Source of the DNA: Alliaria petiolata
Lineage: Eukaryota; Streptophyta; Magnoliopsida; Brassicales; Brassicaceae
Direction of reading: 5' to 3'
Length of the DNA: 64,000 nt
Assembly: GCA_020283515.1 (NCBI GenBank)
Contig: JAHZTW010000001.1
Span: forward strand, 389,483,554 to 389,547,553
Part shown: in pieces, positions 21,943-32,735 of the stretch
Layout: the number at the start of each line of letters is the position of its first letter
Position numbering within the stretch: position 1 is the first letter of the stretch
Notes under the pieces: model-generated
Told to the model about the DNA's origin: nothing
What the model saw: the letters and a program-made list of their open reading frames with translations, nothing else
The model's database searches: none
Position numbers and translations under genes: made by a program

Positions 21943-24200
21943 TGAGTATCTTCTCCGATCTTATTGAGGAAATGGTAGAGGTGTTCATGGATGACTTTTC
22001 TGTATATGGTGCCTCTTTTTCTGCTTGTCTTTCTAATCTTTGCAGGGTTCTACAAAGATGTGAAGAATCTCACTTGGTGCTTAATTGGGAAAAATGTCAT
22101 TTCATGGTCAATCAAGGGATTGTGTTGGGTCATAAGATTTCTGAAGATGGTATAGAAGTGGACAAGGCCAAGATAGATGTCATGATCAACTTGGCGCCAC
22201 CATCAAATGTGAAAGGCATAAGAAGTTTCCTTGGGCATGCTGGGTTTTATAGGAGGTTCATAAAGGACTTCTCAAAGATTGCTAGGCCTTTGACAAGACT
22301 CCTTTGCAAAGAAGTGGATTTTCAGTTTGATGGAGAGTACTTGCAAGCCTTTGAGACAATCAAGAAAGCACTTGTGAGTGCTCCTATTGTGCAAGCACCA
22401 GATTGGAGTTTACCATTTGAGATCATGGCAGATGCTAGTGACTATGCTGTGGGAGCTGTTCTTGGGCAAAGGAAAGACAAGAAGCTCCATGTGATCTATT
22501 ATGCAAATAGGACACTCGATGAAGCTCAATCCAAGTATGCTACAACTGAAAAAGAACTCTTGGCGGTAGTGTTTGCTTTTGAGAAATTCAGATCCTATTT
22601 GGTGGGTTCCAAGGTGATAGTTTACACCGATCATGCTGCATTGCGCCACATCTATGCTAAAAAGGAGGCTAAGCCAAGGCTCCTTAGATGGATACTGCTT
22701 CTTCAAGAGTTTTACATGGAGATAGTTGACAAGAAAGGTGTGGAAAATGGAGTTGCTGATAATTTGTCAAGGATGAGGATTGAAGATGCTTTGCCAATCA
22801 ATGATTCCTTACCAGAAGAGCAGATTATGATGATCAAGAGCATTGCTAGTGTGCATGGAATTGGAAGAAAGCTTGAAGAGATTCAAGGTCTAGAGGACAA
22901 AGCTTTGCCTTGGTATGCTGATTTTGTTAACTACTTGGTATGCAATGAAGAGCCCACTCATCTCAACACCTATCACAAAAAGAAGTTCATGAGAGATGTG
23001 TCACACTTCTATTGGGATGAGCCTTATCTCTACAAGAGATGTGCTGATGGGATTTATAGGAGGTGCTTGGCACAAGAAGAGGTTGAGAGTGTGATCTTCC
23101 ATTGCCATGGGTCTAAGTATGGGGGTCATTTTGCAACATTCAAGACAGCTACAAAGATCCTTCAAAGTGGATTTTGGTGGCCAACATTGTTCAAGGACAC
23201 TCATGAGTTCATCAAGAGATGTGAGCCTTGCCAAAGGAAGGGGAACATAAGCAAGAGAGATGAAATGCCCCAAAACCCAATCTTAGAAGTTGAGCTGTTT
23301 GATGTTTGGGGTATAGACTTCATGGGACCTTTCCCATCTTCTTATGGAAACCAATACATCTTAGTAGCTGTTGACTATGTCTCAAAGTGGGTTGAAGCAA
23401 TTGCAAGCCCTACAAATGACTCTAAGGTAGTGGTGAAGATGTTTAAGAGTATAATCTTCCCAAGGTTTGGTGTGCCAAAGGTAGTGATTAGTGATGGAGG
23501 AAGCCACTTCATCAACAAGGTCTTTGAAGGGTTGCTAAGCAAGCATGGAGTCAAGCACAAGGTAGCCACTCCTTATCATCCACAAACTAGTGGTCAAGTG
23601 GAAGTTTCAAACAGAGAAATCAAGGCCATTCTAGAGAAGACTGTGGGAATAACTAGGAAGGATTGGTCAATCAAGCTTGATGATGCTTTGTGGGCTTATA
23701 GGACAGCTTTCAAAACACCAATTGGGAGATCTCCTTTCAACCTTGTGTATGGAAAATCTTGCCATCTACCAGTAGAGATTGAACACAAGGCTTTGTGGGC
23801 TGTGAAACTTCTCAACTACAACATAAAAACAGCCCAAGAGAAGAGGTTGATTCAACTCCAAGAGCTTGAGGAGATTAGGCTTGAGTCTTATGAAAGCTCA
23901 AGGATTTACAAGGAGAGGACCAAAGCTTTCCATGACAAGAGGATTGTGAAGAAGGAGCTAAGTGTTGGTGACAAAGTCCTTCTCTACAATTCAAGATTGA
24001 AGTTGTTCCCGGGTAAGCTCAAATCAAGGTGGGGAGGCCCTTTTAAGATTCAAGAAGTGCTACCTTATGGAGCCATCACCTTAATTGGTAAGAATGGGGA
24101 GAGTTTCACTGTCAATGGTCATAGAGTCAAGCCATACTTAGTGAATGAGTCTAAGGAGGAGGCAAGCTCATGTCTTCTTCAAGATCCGACTTTTGCCTAA
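21746..24200 (+). pseudogene. Athila RT, RNase H and integrase (element C)
   Basis: This continues the polyprotein after the frameshift. RT: CFLDGYSGFFQIPIHPNDQE, PFGLCNAPATFQRCM and the catalytic FMDD in VEVFMDDFSVYG. RNase H: FEIMADASDYAVGAVLGQ, TEKELLAVVFAFEKFRSYLV and YTDHAALRHIY. Integrase: the zinc-binding HCHGSKYGGHFATFKT with CEPCQRKG, core WGIDFMGPFPSSYGNQYI, VISDGGSHFINKVFEGLL and YHPQTSGQVEVSNREIKAIL, then a C-terminal KSRWGGPFKIQEVLPYGAI. It ends at 24200, and the conserved hairpin follows 12 bases later. Confidence 0.95.
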
Positions 24201-24211
24201 AAGGTTTGAAA

Positions 24212-24260
24212 AGTCGAGCTAATGACGTTAAACAAGCGCACTTGGGAGGCATTCCCATGG
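24212..24260 (+). promoter_or_regulatory. Conserved post-pol motif with hairpin (element C)
   Basis: GTCGAGCTAATGACGTTAAA, then AAGCGCACTTGGGAGGCATT and CCCATGG. The stem is TGGGA/TCCCA around the loop GGCAT. Elements A and B keep the stem with different bases. Confidence 0.65.
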
Positions 24261-24382
24261 TTATCCATGTATATATTCTTGATTTGGTACTTTGATTTTG
24301 CTTCTTTGAGTTTTTGAAAGTTTTAGGTTGAGTATGGAGGATTTATGCTTGAGAAAGAGGTGTAAGGGAAAATTTTTAAGGA

Positions 24383-24627
24383 CCGTTCGACGAGTCGGTT
24401 CGACGAAGCACGTCGAACCAACTTTCCAGGGTGTTCGATCGACGAGCCAGTTCGGTGAATGCACGTCGAACCATTTTTCCAGAGGTTCGGTTCGACGAGG
24501 CTGTTCGACGAAGTTCACCGAACCATTTTTCCAGAGGTTCGGTTCGACGAGGCTGTTCGACGAAGCACGTCGAACCACTTTTCCAGAAGCAGTTCGACGA
24601 GTTGGTTCGGTGAACTCGTCGAACCGT
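24383..24627. repeat. GGTTCGACGA array between pol and ORF2 of element C
   Basis: About five units of the same word as in the LTR (TTCGACGA ... CGTCGAACC), joined by TTTTCCAGAG linkers. It lies in the untranslated gap after the polyprotein. Some units have the matched variant TTCGGTGAA / TTCACCGAACC. Confidence 0.85.
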
Positions 24628-25370
24628 TTTCAAAAATCAGGTTTTGTTTGACTTTCTTCCTTCCTTTTCCGGTTTAATGTTGACTTCTCCCACTTATATT
24701 GAACCGATTTAGATGATTAAAGGCTTCTTCTTCCCCATATCTATCATTCAATCACGATTTCACCATTGCATAAAGATAAGAACTTGTCTTCCCCTTTTCT
24801 CTCTCAATAATTCATCAAATCCTTTCATTCCAAGTGCATTATTTCCGAAATTGTTGGTCAATCTTGATTCCTTAGTGAATTTCGACCCTACCCTAGCGTG
24901 GAACCAAGGTTTGTCTTCTTATCCTCCCTCTTAATCTTTGATTTCTCCTTGAGAATGAATTGAAGTTTAGGATTGATAAGAGAAGCTTTGAATGAATTGA
25001 TTGAGTTGGGTTTAGTTGAGTATTGTTATGGGTGATGATTGTTGAAGTTTTTCAAGGAATTACATGGGAAATTTTTGATTTTTGAACAATTTTTCTTTAG
25101 GATTTTAAGGGGTAGCAAAAATTCATATTTTTGCTTAATTGTTGTTCAAATTTTCAAAATTGGTTTCTTTAACCTTGGTTTCCCATGATTGAATGAGTAA
25201 TTAAGCTAGAATCCTCATGAATTTTTAATTTGAGAACACTTAGAAGATGCTTATTTTGAAAAATTCCCTTGTTAATCTCTTTAATTGATAAATAAGAGGA
25301 TAACTTGGTTTAATCCTTGCTAGCAATTCGTTGTCATGAATTTTTGATTCTTGGAACCCCATGGTGATTT
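24628..25370 (+). other. Untranslated gap before the ATHILA ORF in element C
   Basis: A/T-rich sequence with no credible ORF. A pyrimidine-rich stretch ending TTTTCAATTTTGTAG just before the ORF2 start (25437-25446) looks like a 3' splice site, consistent with ORF2 being made from a spliced RNA. Confidence 0.5.
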
Positions 25371-25451
25371 ATGGGTACATACTTGCTACTTTCAAGAATT
25401 CTAAATACAATGTACTCACTCTTTTCCAAGGTTTTCAATTTTGTAGGCAAC

Positions 25452-26846
25452 ATGGGAAGAAAGAGTGAGACTAGCAAGAAACAAGGCAAGAGGCCGGTAG
25501 AGGTGGAAGAAGAAGATCCCGAAGAGAGTCCCCCGGTCATAAGGAAGTTGTCTCAAAAGAGTGACATTAGTAGGGCGAAGGCGAGGGAAAGGAGAGCCGA
25601 GAGAGCCGCGGCCGCACCTCCAACACCCGCATCAGTTTACAAGTCTCTCATGGAGATGCCTTTCAAGGGAACTAAGTATCCGGACCATGAGCTGCTTGAT
25701 GAGTTGGGTCTCTTAGAGGATGTGACTGAAATTTTCCGGAATTTGGGGTGTGAGAGGTGGTTCAACCGGTCATACCCGAGCTACCAAGAGGAGACTTGCC
25801 AATTCCTCTCCTCTTTGAAGGTCACAACTTCGAGTTCCGGGGGTATTGATAAGGAGAAAGATGGCGTCGGTTTCATCCAATTCCGAGTTCGCAACAAGTC
25901 TTACAAGATGGGCTTCAAGAAGCTTAGTGAGGTGCTTGGTTTTGATGAGGGGACAGGTCCGGGGTCGCGCTTGGATGTTAGGAAGGTTGAGTTGGAAAGA
26001 CTTTGGGAGTTTCTAGGTAACGGGAGTTACAAGACCGGGAGAGTCAAGAACAAGATGATCCGTCACCCCGCGATCCGCTATGCTCATAAGGTGCTGGCTC
26101 ACACTTTCTTTGGCAAGAAAGAGAGCGTGACTGTAACAGCTGAAGAATGGGAGATGTTGGATGTTGGGCTCAAGAGCATCATCAGTTACCTCGGTAACCT
26201 CAAAATGCGAGGAGATGCTACGGGAAATGGTATGGTGCAGATATGGGTTGCTCACGCAGCGTGTTACTTTGGTAAAGCCACAGCCAAGAAAAAGGATCGC
26301 TCCCACCAACTAGCCATAGGCGGCATGATCACCCCCATCCTTGAGGAGGTGGGCATCAACTTAGGCGACCCCTCGGTCGATGATCAGTACATAGACTCCT
26401 CTTACCTCCTCAAGGGACACTTTCTGGTTAAAGAAGGGAGTGGCTACAAGTACAAATTCAATGTGGAGAGGCTCAAGGAGGCTACAATTCGACTTCCTTG
26501 CATTCATCTCACAAGCCTTAGAGAAAAATCAAATGCTGCCTTCACTCCATCCGACGAGGCTCTCGGCGACATCGAGACCTTCCCGATAGCTCCATGGGAC
26601 GATACTCATGAACCTTATCAAGCCCCTCCCGTTTATGGTAGTGAGAGGTACTTCTTTGAGCCTTATGAAAGCACCAACCAAGGTGAGACCTCGCGAAAAG
26701 CCCATGATCACATCAAGCTCCTTCAAAGATGGAACAAATGGCAAGACAAGACCATTAGAAAGCTTGTTAAAACGGTCAAGGGGATGGCAAGGCAGATTAA
26801 GAATCTCACATCCAAGGTTGAAAGAGGTTCATCTCCAAGGCATTAA
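25452..26846 (+). CDS. ATHILA ORF-family protein (env position) of element C
   Basis: This intact frame is about 464 residues from the likely start MGRKSETSKKQGKRPVEVEE (an upstream ATG at 25371 would add 27). It belongs to the ATHILA ORF family, typified by LLEDVTEIFRNLGCERWFNR, QFRVRNKSYKMGFKKLSEVL and ACYFGKATAKKKDRSHQLAI. It sits between pol and the 3' LTR, where retroviral env lies. I see no signal peptide or clear membrane segment. The basic N-terminus resembles a nuclear localisation signal, and a coiled coil closes the protein (LLQRWNKWQDKTIRKLVKTV). Its function is unknown. An acceptor-like TTTTGTAG lies just upstream of the ATG. Confidence 0.85.
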   Translation: MGRKSETSKKQGKRPVEVEEEDPEESPPVIRKLSQKSDISRAKARERRAERAAAAPPTPASVYKSLMEMPFKGTKYPDHELLDELGLLEDVTEIFRNLGCERWFNRSYPSYQEETCQFLSSLKVTTSSSGGIDKEKDGVGFIQFRVRNKSYKMGFKKLSEVLGFDEGTGPGSRLDVRKVELERLWEFLGNGSYKTGRVKNKMIRHPAIRYAHKVLAHTFFGKKESVTVTAEEWEMLDVGLKSIISYLGNLKMRGDATGNGMVQIWVAHAACYFGKATAKKKDRSHQLAIGGMITPILEEVGINLGDPSVDDQYIDSSYLLKGHFLVKEGSGYKYKFNVERLKEATIRLPCIHLTSLREKSNAAFTPSDEALGDIETFPIAPWDDTHEPYQAPPVYGSERYFFEPYESTNQGETSRKAHDHIKLLQRWNKWQDKTIRKLVKTVKGMARQIKNLTSKVERGSSPRH

Positions 26847-27158
26847 GAGGATAAAGAGGGAGACAGTCACATGGAAGAGAGGCGCCATTCATTCCAAGGA
26901 GTCCCTAGCGCTACAAGCCATGATGAGGAGACACGCCCCTCCTCCTATGAGACAAGGAGGCGTGAGAAGAGAGTCATGCGATCCCCCACTCCTCAATCAA
27001 GCAACCCATCATACTCCATGGATTCTTACTCCTCCTCCTCCATGCATTTTTGATCAAGGTACCACTTCAAACCATTGTAAATACCATCTAATTTTTATTT
27101 TCTTTTGCATTGTTGAAATCTTCTCCAAGCTTGGATTACACAAGGGACTGTGTAATTT

Positions 27159-27172
27159 AAGTTTGGGGGAGT
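27159..27172 (+). other. Second polypurine-tract-like site of element C
   Basis: AAGTTTGGGGGAGT, preceded by GGGACTGTGTAATTT, lies 1.57 kb upstream of the 3' LTR. The same 14 bases form the true tract at 28723-28736. Confidence 0.6.
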
Positions 27173-28722
27173 ATGGTATTTGACTTTGTGTTTTGTGATC
27201 TTATTTTTCTTTAGCATATGCATATTTGAGTCTCATCTAAGGCATAGAAAAACCATAAAAATTGAAAAATTTCGGAAATTTTAAAACAAAATAGCATGTA
27301 GTTGCATTTGCATTTGTGATAAGTAGGATTGAGTCTATATTTCATATAGGATTGCATTCTTGCATAGGGGACAATGATGATTTTTCCTTGTAAGGTGTTA
27401 AGCTCATGAATTAGTTCAAGGCCCTAGTTAGTAGCTCTTTGATGCTTTGTGTGCAAAATTTTGAAAGTTAAAGTTGAACCCTACTTGGACCTTACCATTT
27501 GAAATTCAAGTTTTAATTGAAGCAAGCTTTGAATAGAAACCAACTCTCTTGAACTCGAACCTAATTTGAACAAGTAATTATCATGGTTATGCATTGCTAG
27601 AGAACTTATGGATACCATATACATATTTGGGTTATCTTCTTTCCTTTTACCACTCTTGTTAACCCAAATAGCCGACTCTCATCTTTAGAGCGGTTAAAAT
27701 CGAACTCCTTAACTAAGCTTCCTTTGAAACCTCTTCCTTATTGAGTGCATTAGGCCTTTTTCTTCTTGTGAACTTAGCAAAAAGTGTTGAGTTTAGAGCG
27801 ACAAGGATAGGCTTCCATGTAGCTAGCTCGAAAACAATGAGCTAGGTGATAGGATAGGATTCTTGAGTGGGGATTTTGGCTTGTTATTTGATATGGAACA
27901 AGTAAAATGGGTGAAGTTGAGTTGGTGAAAGGGGAAAAACGAAAATATTTGTAACAAGTGTTGGCTTTGTATATTGCTCTAAGTGTTAAGAAAATAAAAA
28001 AATCCTCTAGAAATGAAAAGTAAAAGAGCCAAGAAAAAGAAAAAAAATATGGCTAAGATGTTATAAGAAAGAGGATAGCATTTTGTGAATGAAAAGAGAA
28101 AGAGCTTGAAGTAAAAGTATGCCAACATTTGTGGTTGTAGAAGAAGTTTTCCCCAAGTATTTAAAAGAGAAAAGGAGAAGGTGGTTTGAGCTTATGGGTT
28201 TGGCGAATTGCCTTGTAATGGGTAGCTTAGGTTGGACTTGGTGAGTGAGCTTAAAAGAAAAATGAGAGTGAAGACAATTGTGTTACAAAGGGTAGATGGA
28301 AGTTTGTCCTTGTATGCATAGGTTGCTTTTTACTCTTAGCATTTTGCCAAAGTTCACTTGTTCATTGAGAGATCCCTTGCATTGGAACCCCATGAAGTTG
28401 AGATCATTTTTATCTCAAAACCTTACCCAAAAACCAAATAAGTTTTCTAGCATTGTATGATTCATGATCCATGGTTACTACTTAATGAATGTTAAAGAGT
28501 TGGTGAAAATGAATGCTTGTGTAGGTTAAGGCTTGGGTTCACTTGAATAAGTATGGGGAGGGCTAGACCTTTTGGAGTAGAAATTTGCATAAAGAGCATC
28601 CTAGAATTAAGAACTAGGACCATTGAATTGATTCATTTGCTTACCACCTTTGGATTTGAGTCCCCGCTTTCAAACCTCTCTCCTTAGCTTGTGTTTCATT
28701 TGCTTGGGGACAAGCAAAAGGC
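27173..28722 (+). other. 3' untranslated region of element C, no gene seen
   Basis: 1.55 kb between the two polypurine tracts, A/G-rich in places, with no ORF resembling a known protein. Confidence 0.5.
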
Positions 28723-28736
28723 AAGTTTGGGGGAGT
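28723..28736 (+). other. Polypurine tract of element C
   Basis: AAGTTTGGGGGAGT directly abuts the 3' LTR, preceded by GGGGACAAGCAAAAGGC. It primes plus-strand DNA synthesis. Confidence 0.88.
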
Positions 28737-30320
28737 TGATATGTCTATATTTTGCATCATTTCAGCATCCATAAGTGTAAGTTCCTTATCATTTAGAAGC
28801 CTAATTAAGTGTCATTGTGTTGCATTTGATCATTTAGAGTCCTAAGGTGTAATTTGCATAGTCTTTGCATATTTTGTTGCATTTGGAACCTTGATCAAGT
28901 AAAAAGGACACTAAGGAGGCATGGGTGGAGCTGGAGAAAGATTGCATAACACTTTGAGTTGAAAAGAGAACCAAGAAGAAGGAGTAGAAGACTTCTGGCG
29001 CTGGTTCGACGAGGCAGTTCGATGAAGCACGTCGAACCAGAATTCCAGGAGCTCGGTTCGATAACACGGTTCGACGAAGGACGCCGGACCAGAAGACCAG
29101 GGGCTCGGTTCGACGACATGGATCGATGAAGGTCGTCTAACCAAAATTCCAGGATCTCGGTTCGACGACATGGTTCGGTGAACTCGTCGAACCAAACCTA
29201 AAACTTCAAGAAAAGAGCCGAAGAACAGGAGCTCGGTTCGATTTTATGGTTCGATGTATGTCGTCGAACCATTTTTCCAGAGGTTCGGTTCGACGACATG
29301 GTTCGACGTTTTCGTCGAACCGAACCCAGACTACTTCTTTTTGGGTTCCTCATGGGTCCCTCCTATAAATACTCATAAGACCTAATTTTTTTTTTAAGTT
29401 TTATTCCCTATTGTCTTGTCAAGAACTTTTTAGCCACTTTGAGAAAAGTCTTGTATTTGCTTTGAATCTTTTAAGTTTAATCCAATATCTCTTTTGAATT
29501 TATCATTTTCTCTTCTCTAATCATGTTTAGCTTATCATTCACCTTTGATTTGATGTGCTTAAGGATGATTAGTGAGTAGATCCTTTAGGGACTTAGGGAT
29601 GGGTTAGATTTAGGGATTTCTAATGATCAAATCTTGCAATTTAGGTTAGATTCTTCCATCTCTCTCCCTATTAAGTAGTTCTTAATGCCAAATAGCTAAT
29701 CTTTGCTATTTGGATCATAAGCATTTCATACACCCACCAAGTGTTTGATGAAATGCTTGAACCAACTTAATATGGGATTTACATTCCTAGCCTAACACAT
29801 CATTAGTTGTCTAGGGTGTTTATCATGCTAATAGACTTGTAATCAATGCTTTCTCATCATTTTAATGCTAAAACATCATTAGTTCATTAGTGTGATTAGT
29901 GAAGGGATTAGTACCAAACATCATGGATTAGTCTATAATTAGTGTTCTAGGCATAGAGATAGCTTGATTAGTTGCTTAAATGATTGCAAGATTGCCCATT
30001 TAGACTCCCAAATCAATGAACCCATCCCTAGATTTCGTTTTTAGAAATTTGAATTCTTGATTAGTAGTTAATTTCATAATTAGCACTTGATTAGTAGTGA
30101 TTAAGGCTTAGTTTCATATTATTGCACTTGTAGTGTGTCTCTTAGGTTGTGCTTCCCATTTTAATCATTGCTCGTCACCTTAAACCCCTTTCAGTTTAGC
30201 TTAGCTTAAGCAAAACTTTGCATTCTTATTGAATCATCTCCCAAGATGGATTGATACCTCAAGTATTGCAATGATATGAGCAATTGAGGAATTGCTCCAA
30301 GACTAAATAGTCTTGTTTCA
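28737..30320 (+). repeat. 3' LTR of element C
   Basis: 1584 bp, the same length and nearly the same sequence as the 5' LTR, including the TTCGACGA array at 29003-29325 and the TATA box near 29362. Confidence 0.95.
29003..29325. repeat. GGTTCGACGA array in 3' LTR of element C
   Basis: Counterpart of 17021-17344, with scattered substitutions (for example GATTTTATGGTTCGATG in the fifth unit). Confidence 0.85.
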
Positions 30321-30360
30321 GTTCCTTGTCCTTCTTGCTTCTGGTAATGCGATTAAGCAT
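30321..30360 (-). pseudogene. Gag start codons of element B, cut off by element C
   Basis: ATG at 30360 opens MLNRITRSKKDKE, about 100 bases from the primer site, and leads straight into the insertion site of element C (TSD GTTCC). The frame continues across it at 16754. Confidence 0.7.
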
Positions 30361-30464
30361 GCACCTGAAAACAAGAATAAGAAACTAAAATTAGTAACCA
30401 AAAACAAAAATTAAAAACCTAGATAAAATTATAATATTAGAACTCTGTAGGTAACTAATATCCT

Positions 30465-30482
30465 TCCCCGGCAACGGCGCCA
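30465..30482 (-). other. Primer binding site of element B
   Basis: The minus strand reads TGGCGCCGTTGCCGGGGA just inside the 5' LTR, the Athila/Tat-type primer site (usually attributed to an Asp tRNA). Confidence 0.88.
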
Positions 30483-30487
30483 AAATT

Positions 30488-31616
30488 TGATATGCTCTCA
30501 AATTTACCCTTGAGCTACTCTCTCAAATTAAGAGATCAGTTGTAGTACTTAGGGATAGAATCCACAGAGAAGGGATAGTCACACAGCAAACTTCTAATTT
30601 CGAATTAAGCTAAGAAGAAATAATTAAAAGTAAAAACAGAAAGCAATTAAAAGCGATTAAGTTCAGGAGACGAAACGCTAGGTTTAGGAAATTTCTCAGG
30701 TGATCTAAATTGCAGGTCTAGACAGAATGTTAGGAATTATTAAGCACCGTTCTTGAACTCGAAACACTAATGTAAAATCAACCAACTTTCGCTGCGAAGA
30801 TTATCTATGTCTAAACCCTAGAATTCAAAATCTCTTTGCAAATCCTATCAATTCAAACAAGCATTAATAACAGGTTCAATTGTTCACAAAATCCTAAACC
30901 AAATCTCTTTGCGAATAGGTATTTTGCTCATCTAACATTAGTTCAGGCAATCAATAACACTCTCGCATCTATTAATCAACCTAAGATCAGATTATAGGTC
31001 ATGAAGCTAGAATAAGCATTAAACAAAATCCACATGAAGGACTCTAATGATTTTATCCTAACAATTTAATTTGACCTAACAATTCACTAATCACCTTTGA
31101 AAAACCCTAAACCTAACAAGCAAACTACTCATACATGATCAATGAAACAGAAATCATTATTTGAATAGAAAGCATAAAAGAATTCAATAAAAGAAATAAA
31201 GGAGTTCCAAATCAGCTCTAAAGGAGTCTGGTTTTTTCTCTCCAAAAACCCTAAACTTCTATGATTCTAAAAGTATGAGATTATGCCTAAACAATGGCTT
31301 TGACAACTATATTTATAGGTCTAGGTTCGCATCTTCAATTCCTTGGAAGATTAGAAAAAGTCTTAGAGATTTCATTTTCTTCAAAAACTGGAAACTTCAC
31401 GCTTCTGGAAATTGGAAATCCTGGTGCTGATCGACACTCATCGTGTTACAATCCGTGACTTCATTCCATTAAGCTCCAAAATGTATCCAAATCTCCAATT
31501 TATCTCCAATTGTACCTGAACCTGTAAAGACTCTATATAGACTCGAAAATAGCCAAAAGACTCTATAAAAACACTTATATCATGGTCCTAAAATGGGTAA
31601 AAACCATGATATATCA
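30488..31616 (-). repeat. 5' LTR of element B
   Basis: 1129 bp, collinear with 11307-12448. The palindrome copy here is eroded (TGCTGATCGACAC near 31424) and a short deletion removes the neighbouring half site. Confidence 0.92.
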
Positions 31617-31621
31617 ATTAC

Positions 31622-32267
31622 GTCTCTCTACTACTCCGTTCTGCTGGGGAGAGTAAGGTGCAGTCAAGTGTCTCTTGATCCCATATTTGTCACAGTAAGC
31701 TTGAAACTCAAGAGATACAAACTCTCCACCTCTATCCGTTCGGAATGTTTTGATTGTAGCTCTCGTTTCTTTCTCAACAAGGATCTTGAATTTCTTGAAT
31801 TTATCAAATGTTTCACTCTTCTCCATCAACAGACTTATCCACATGTAACGAGAGTAGTCATCTATGAGTACAAGCACATACCTTTTACGAGCTGGTGTGG
31901 AAGGTGTAATGGGTCTGCAAAGATCTCCGTGAATAAGCTCGAGGGGTTGAGTGGTTCGGTATGTGGTTGCTTGTGGGAAAGACTGCCTTGTCTGTTTTCC
32001 AAGTAGACATGATGCACAAGTTTCTTTCTGAACCTTGATGTTTGGTATACCAGTTACTAGCTCTCCATTAATCATCATCTTCATTGTCTCGACATTAATG
32101 TGGCCCAATCGCGCATGCCACTTGGTTGATTCTATTGATGATGTTAGCTGTAGGCACTTGATGTTTTCGACTTCCAAGTTCACTTTGTACAGACGATTCT
32201 TCGATCTTGTGGTTCTCACCAACAACTGACCCAATCGATCATAGAGCATAAGTAGATCTTCTTTCAT
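31622..32267 (-). pseudogene. Copia GAG-pre-integrase and integrase core, 5' part
   Basis: The GAG-pre-integrase domain (WHARLGHINVETMKMM, then CASCLLGKQTRQSF) precedes the integrase core. Core motifs visible are ELIHGDLCRPITPSTPA (first catalytic Asp), TFRTDRGGEFVS (second Asp) and YSPQQNGVVERRN (catalytic Glu). The domain is cut immediately after VVERRN by element B and continues at 11306. Confidence 0.88.
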
Positions 32268-32735
32268 TCATACTTCACATCCTGCTTCTGTGGCCTGACC
32301 AAGGCTTACTATGTTGCTTCTCAGATCCGGTATGTAGTAGACGTTGTTGAGAGCCTTTACCACCTTTTCTTTGCCCTCTCGAAACACAAATCGAAAAGAA
32401 CCTTTCCCCTTTATCTCGATACGGGAGTCATCTCCAAATCTCACTTGCCCCGTAACTGTTTCATCAAGATCATCAAAGAAGTTTCGATCTCCACTCATGT
32501 GATTACTCGCACCATTATCAAGATACCACACATTCTTTGCGTCTAGATCAGCTTCAAAGGTGCTTGGCTTCACCTTTTGCCCGTTTAGATACACCACCTC
32601 GTGCATCATCAAGTTATCAGCTTCTGCTGTTTCATCATCCTTATTCTCAGCAGCTTCCTGGAGTTTGAGCAATCTATCAGGACAGTCTGATGCGTAGTGC
32701 CCCAACTTATCACATCGATAACACGTTATCATCAA
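32268..32735 (-). pseudogene. Copia nucleocapsid zinc knuckle and protease
   Basis: This 155-residue frame contains the CCHC knuckle CYRCDKLGHYASDC at residues about 5-18 and the aspartic protease motif WYLDNGASNHMSGD near residue 72, where DNGAS replaces the common D(T/S)GA. It ends IVSLGQATEAGCEV, which should run into the next frame (starting MKEDLLMLYDRLGQ) but for a stop at the junction. Confidence 0.8.

Larger units (their letters stand above)
16755..30320 (+). mobile_element. Athila element C (innermost, near complete)
   Basis: A 13,566-bp plus-strand element with equal-length LTRs (16755-18338 and 28737-30320, 1584 bp each) and target duplication GTTCC (16750-16754, 30321-30325). It has a primer site, gag-protease-RT-RNase H-integrase, a separate ATHILA-family ORF and a polypurine tract. 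Two frameshifts disable the polyprotein. The LTRs are very similar, so it is the youngest insertion of the nest. Confidence 0.96.
11307..31616 (-). mobile_element. Athila-type element B (middle shell), gag-only
   Basis: LTRs at 11307-12448 and 30488-31616 are flanked by the target duplication ATTAC (11302-11306, 31617-31621). The element lies on the minus strand, and its primer site (30465-30482) and polypurine tract (12449-12460) are intact. Its coding capacity is a broken gag-protease with no RT, RNase H or integrase, so it could only have moved with enzymes from a relative. Element C is inserted 13 codons into its gag. Confidence 0.95.

Noticed and set aside
25452..26846. Retroviral envelope glycoprotein
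   Set aside because: It is in the env position, but no signal peptide, furin site or membrane anchor is visible; the family is the ATHILA ORF family of unknown function.
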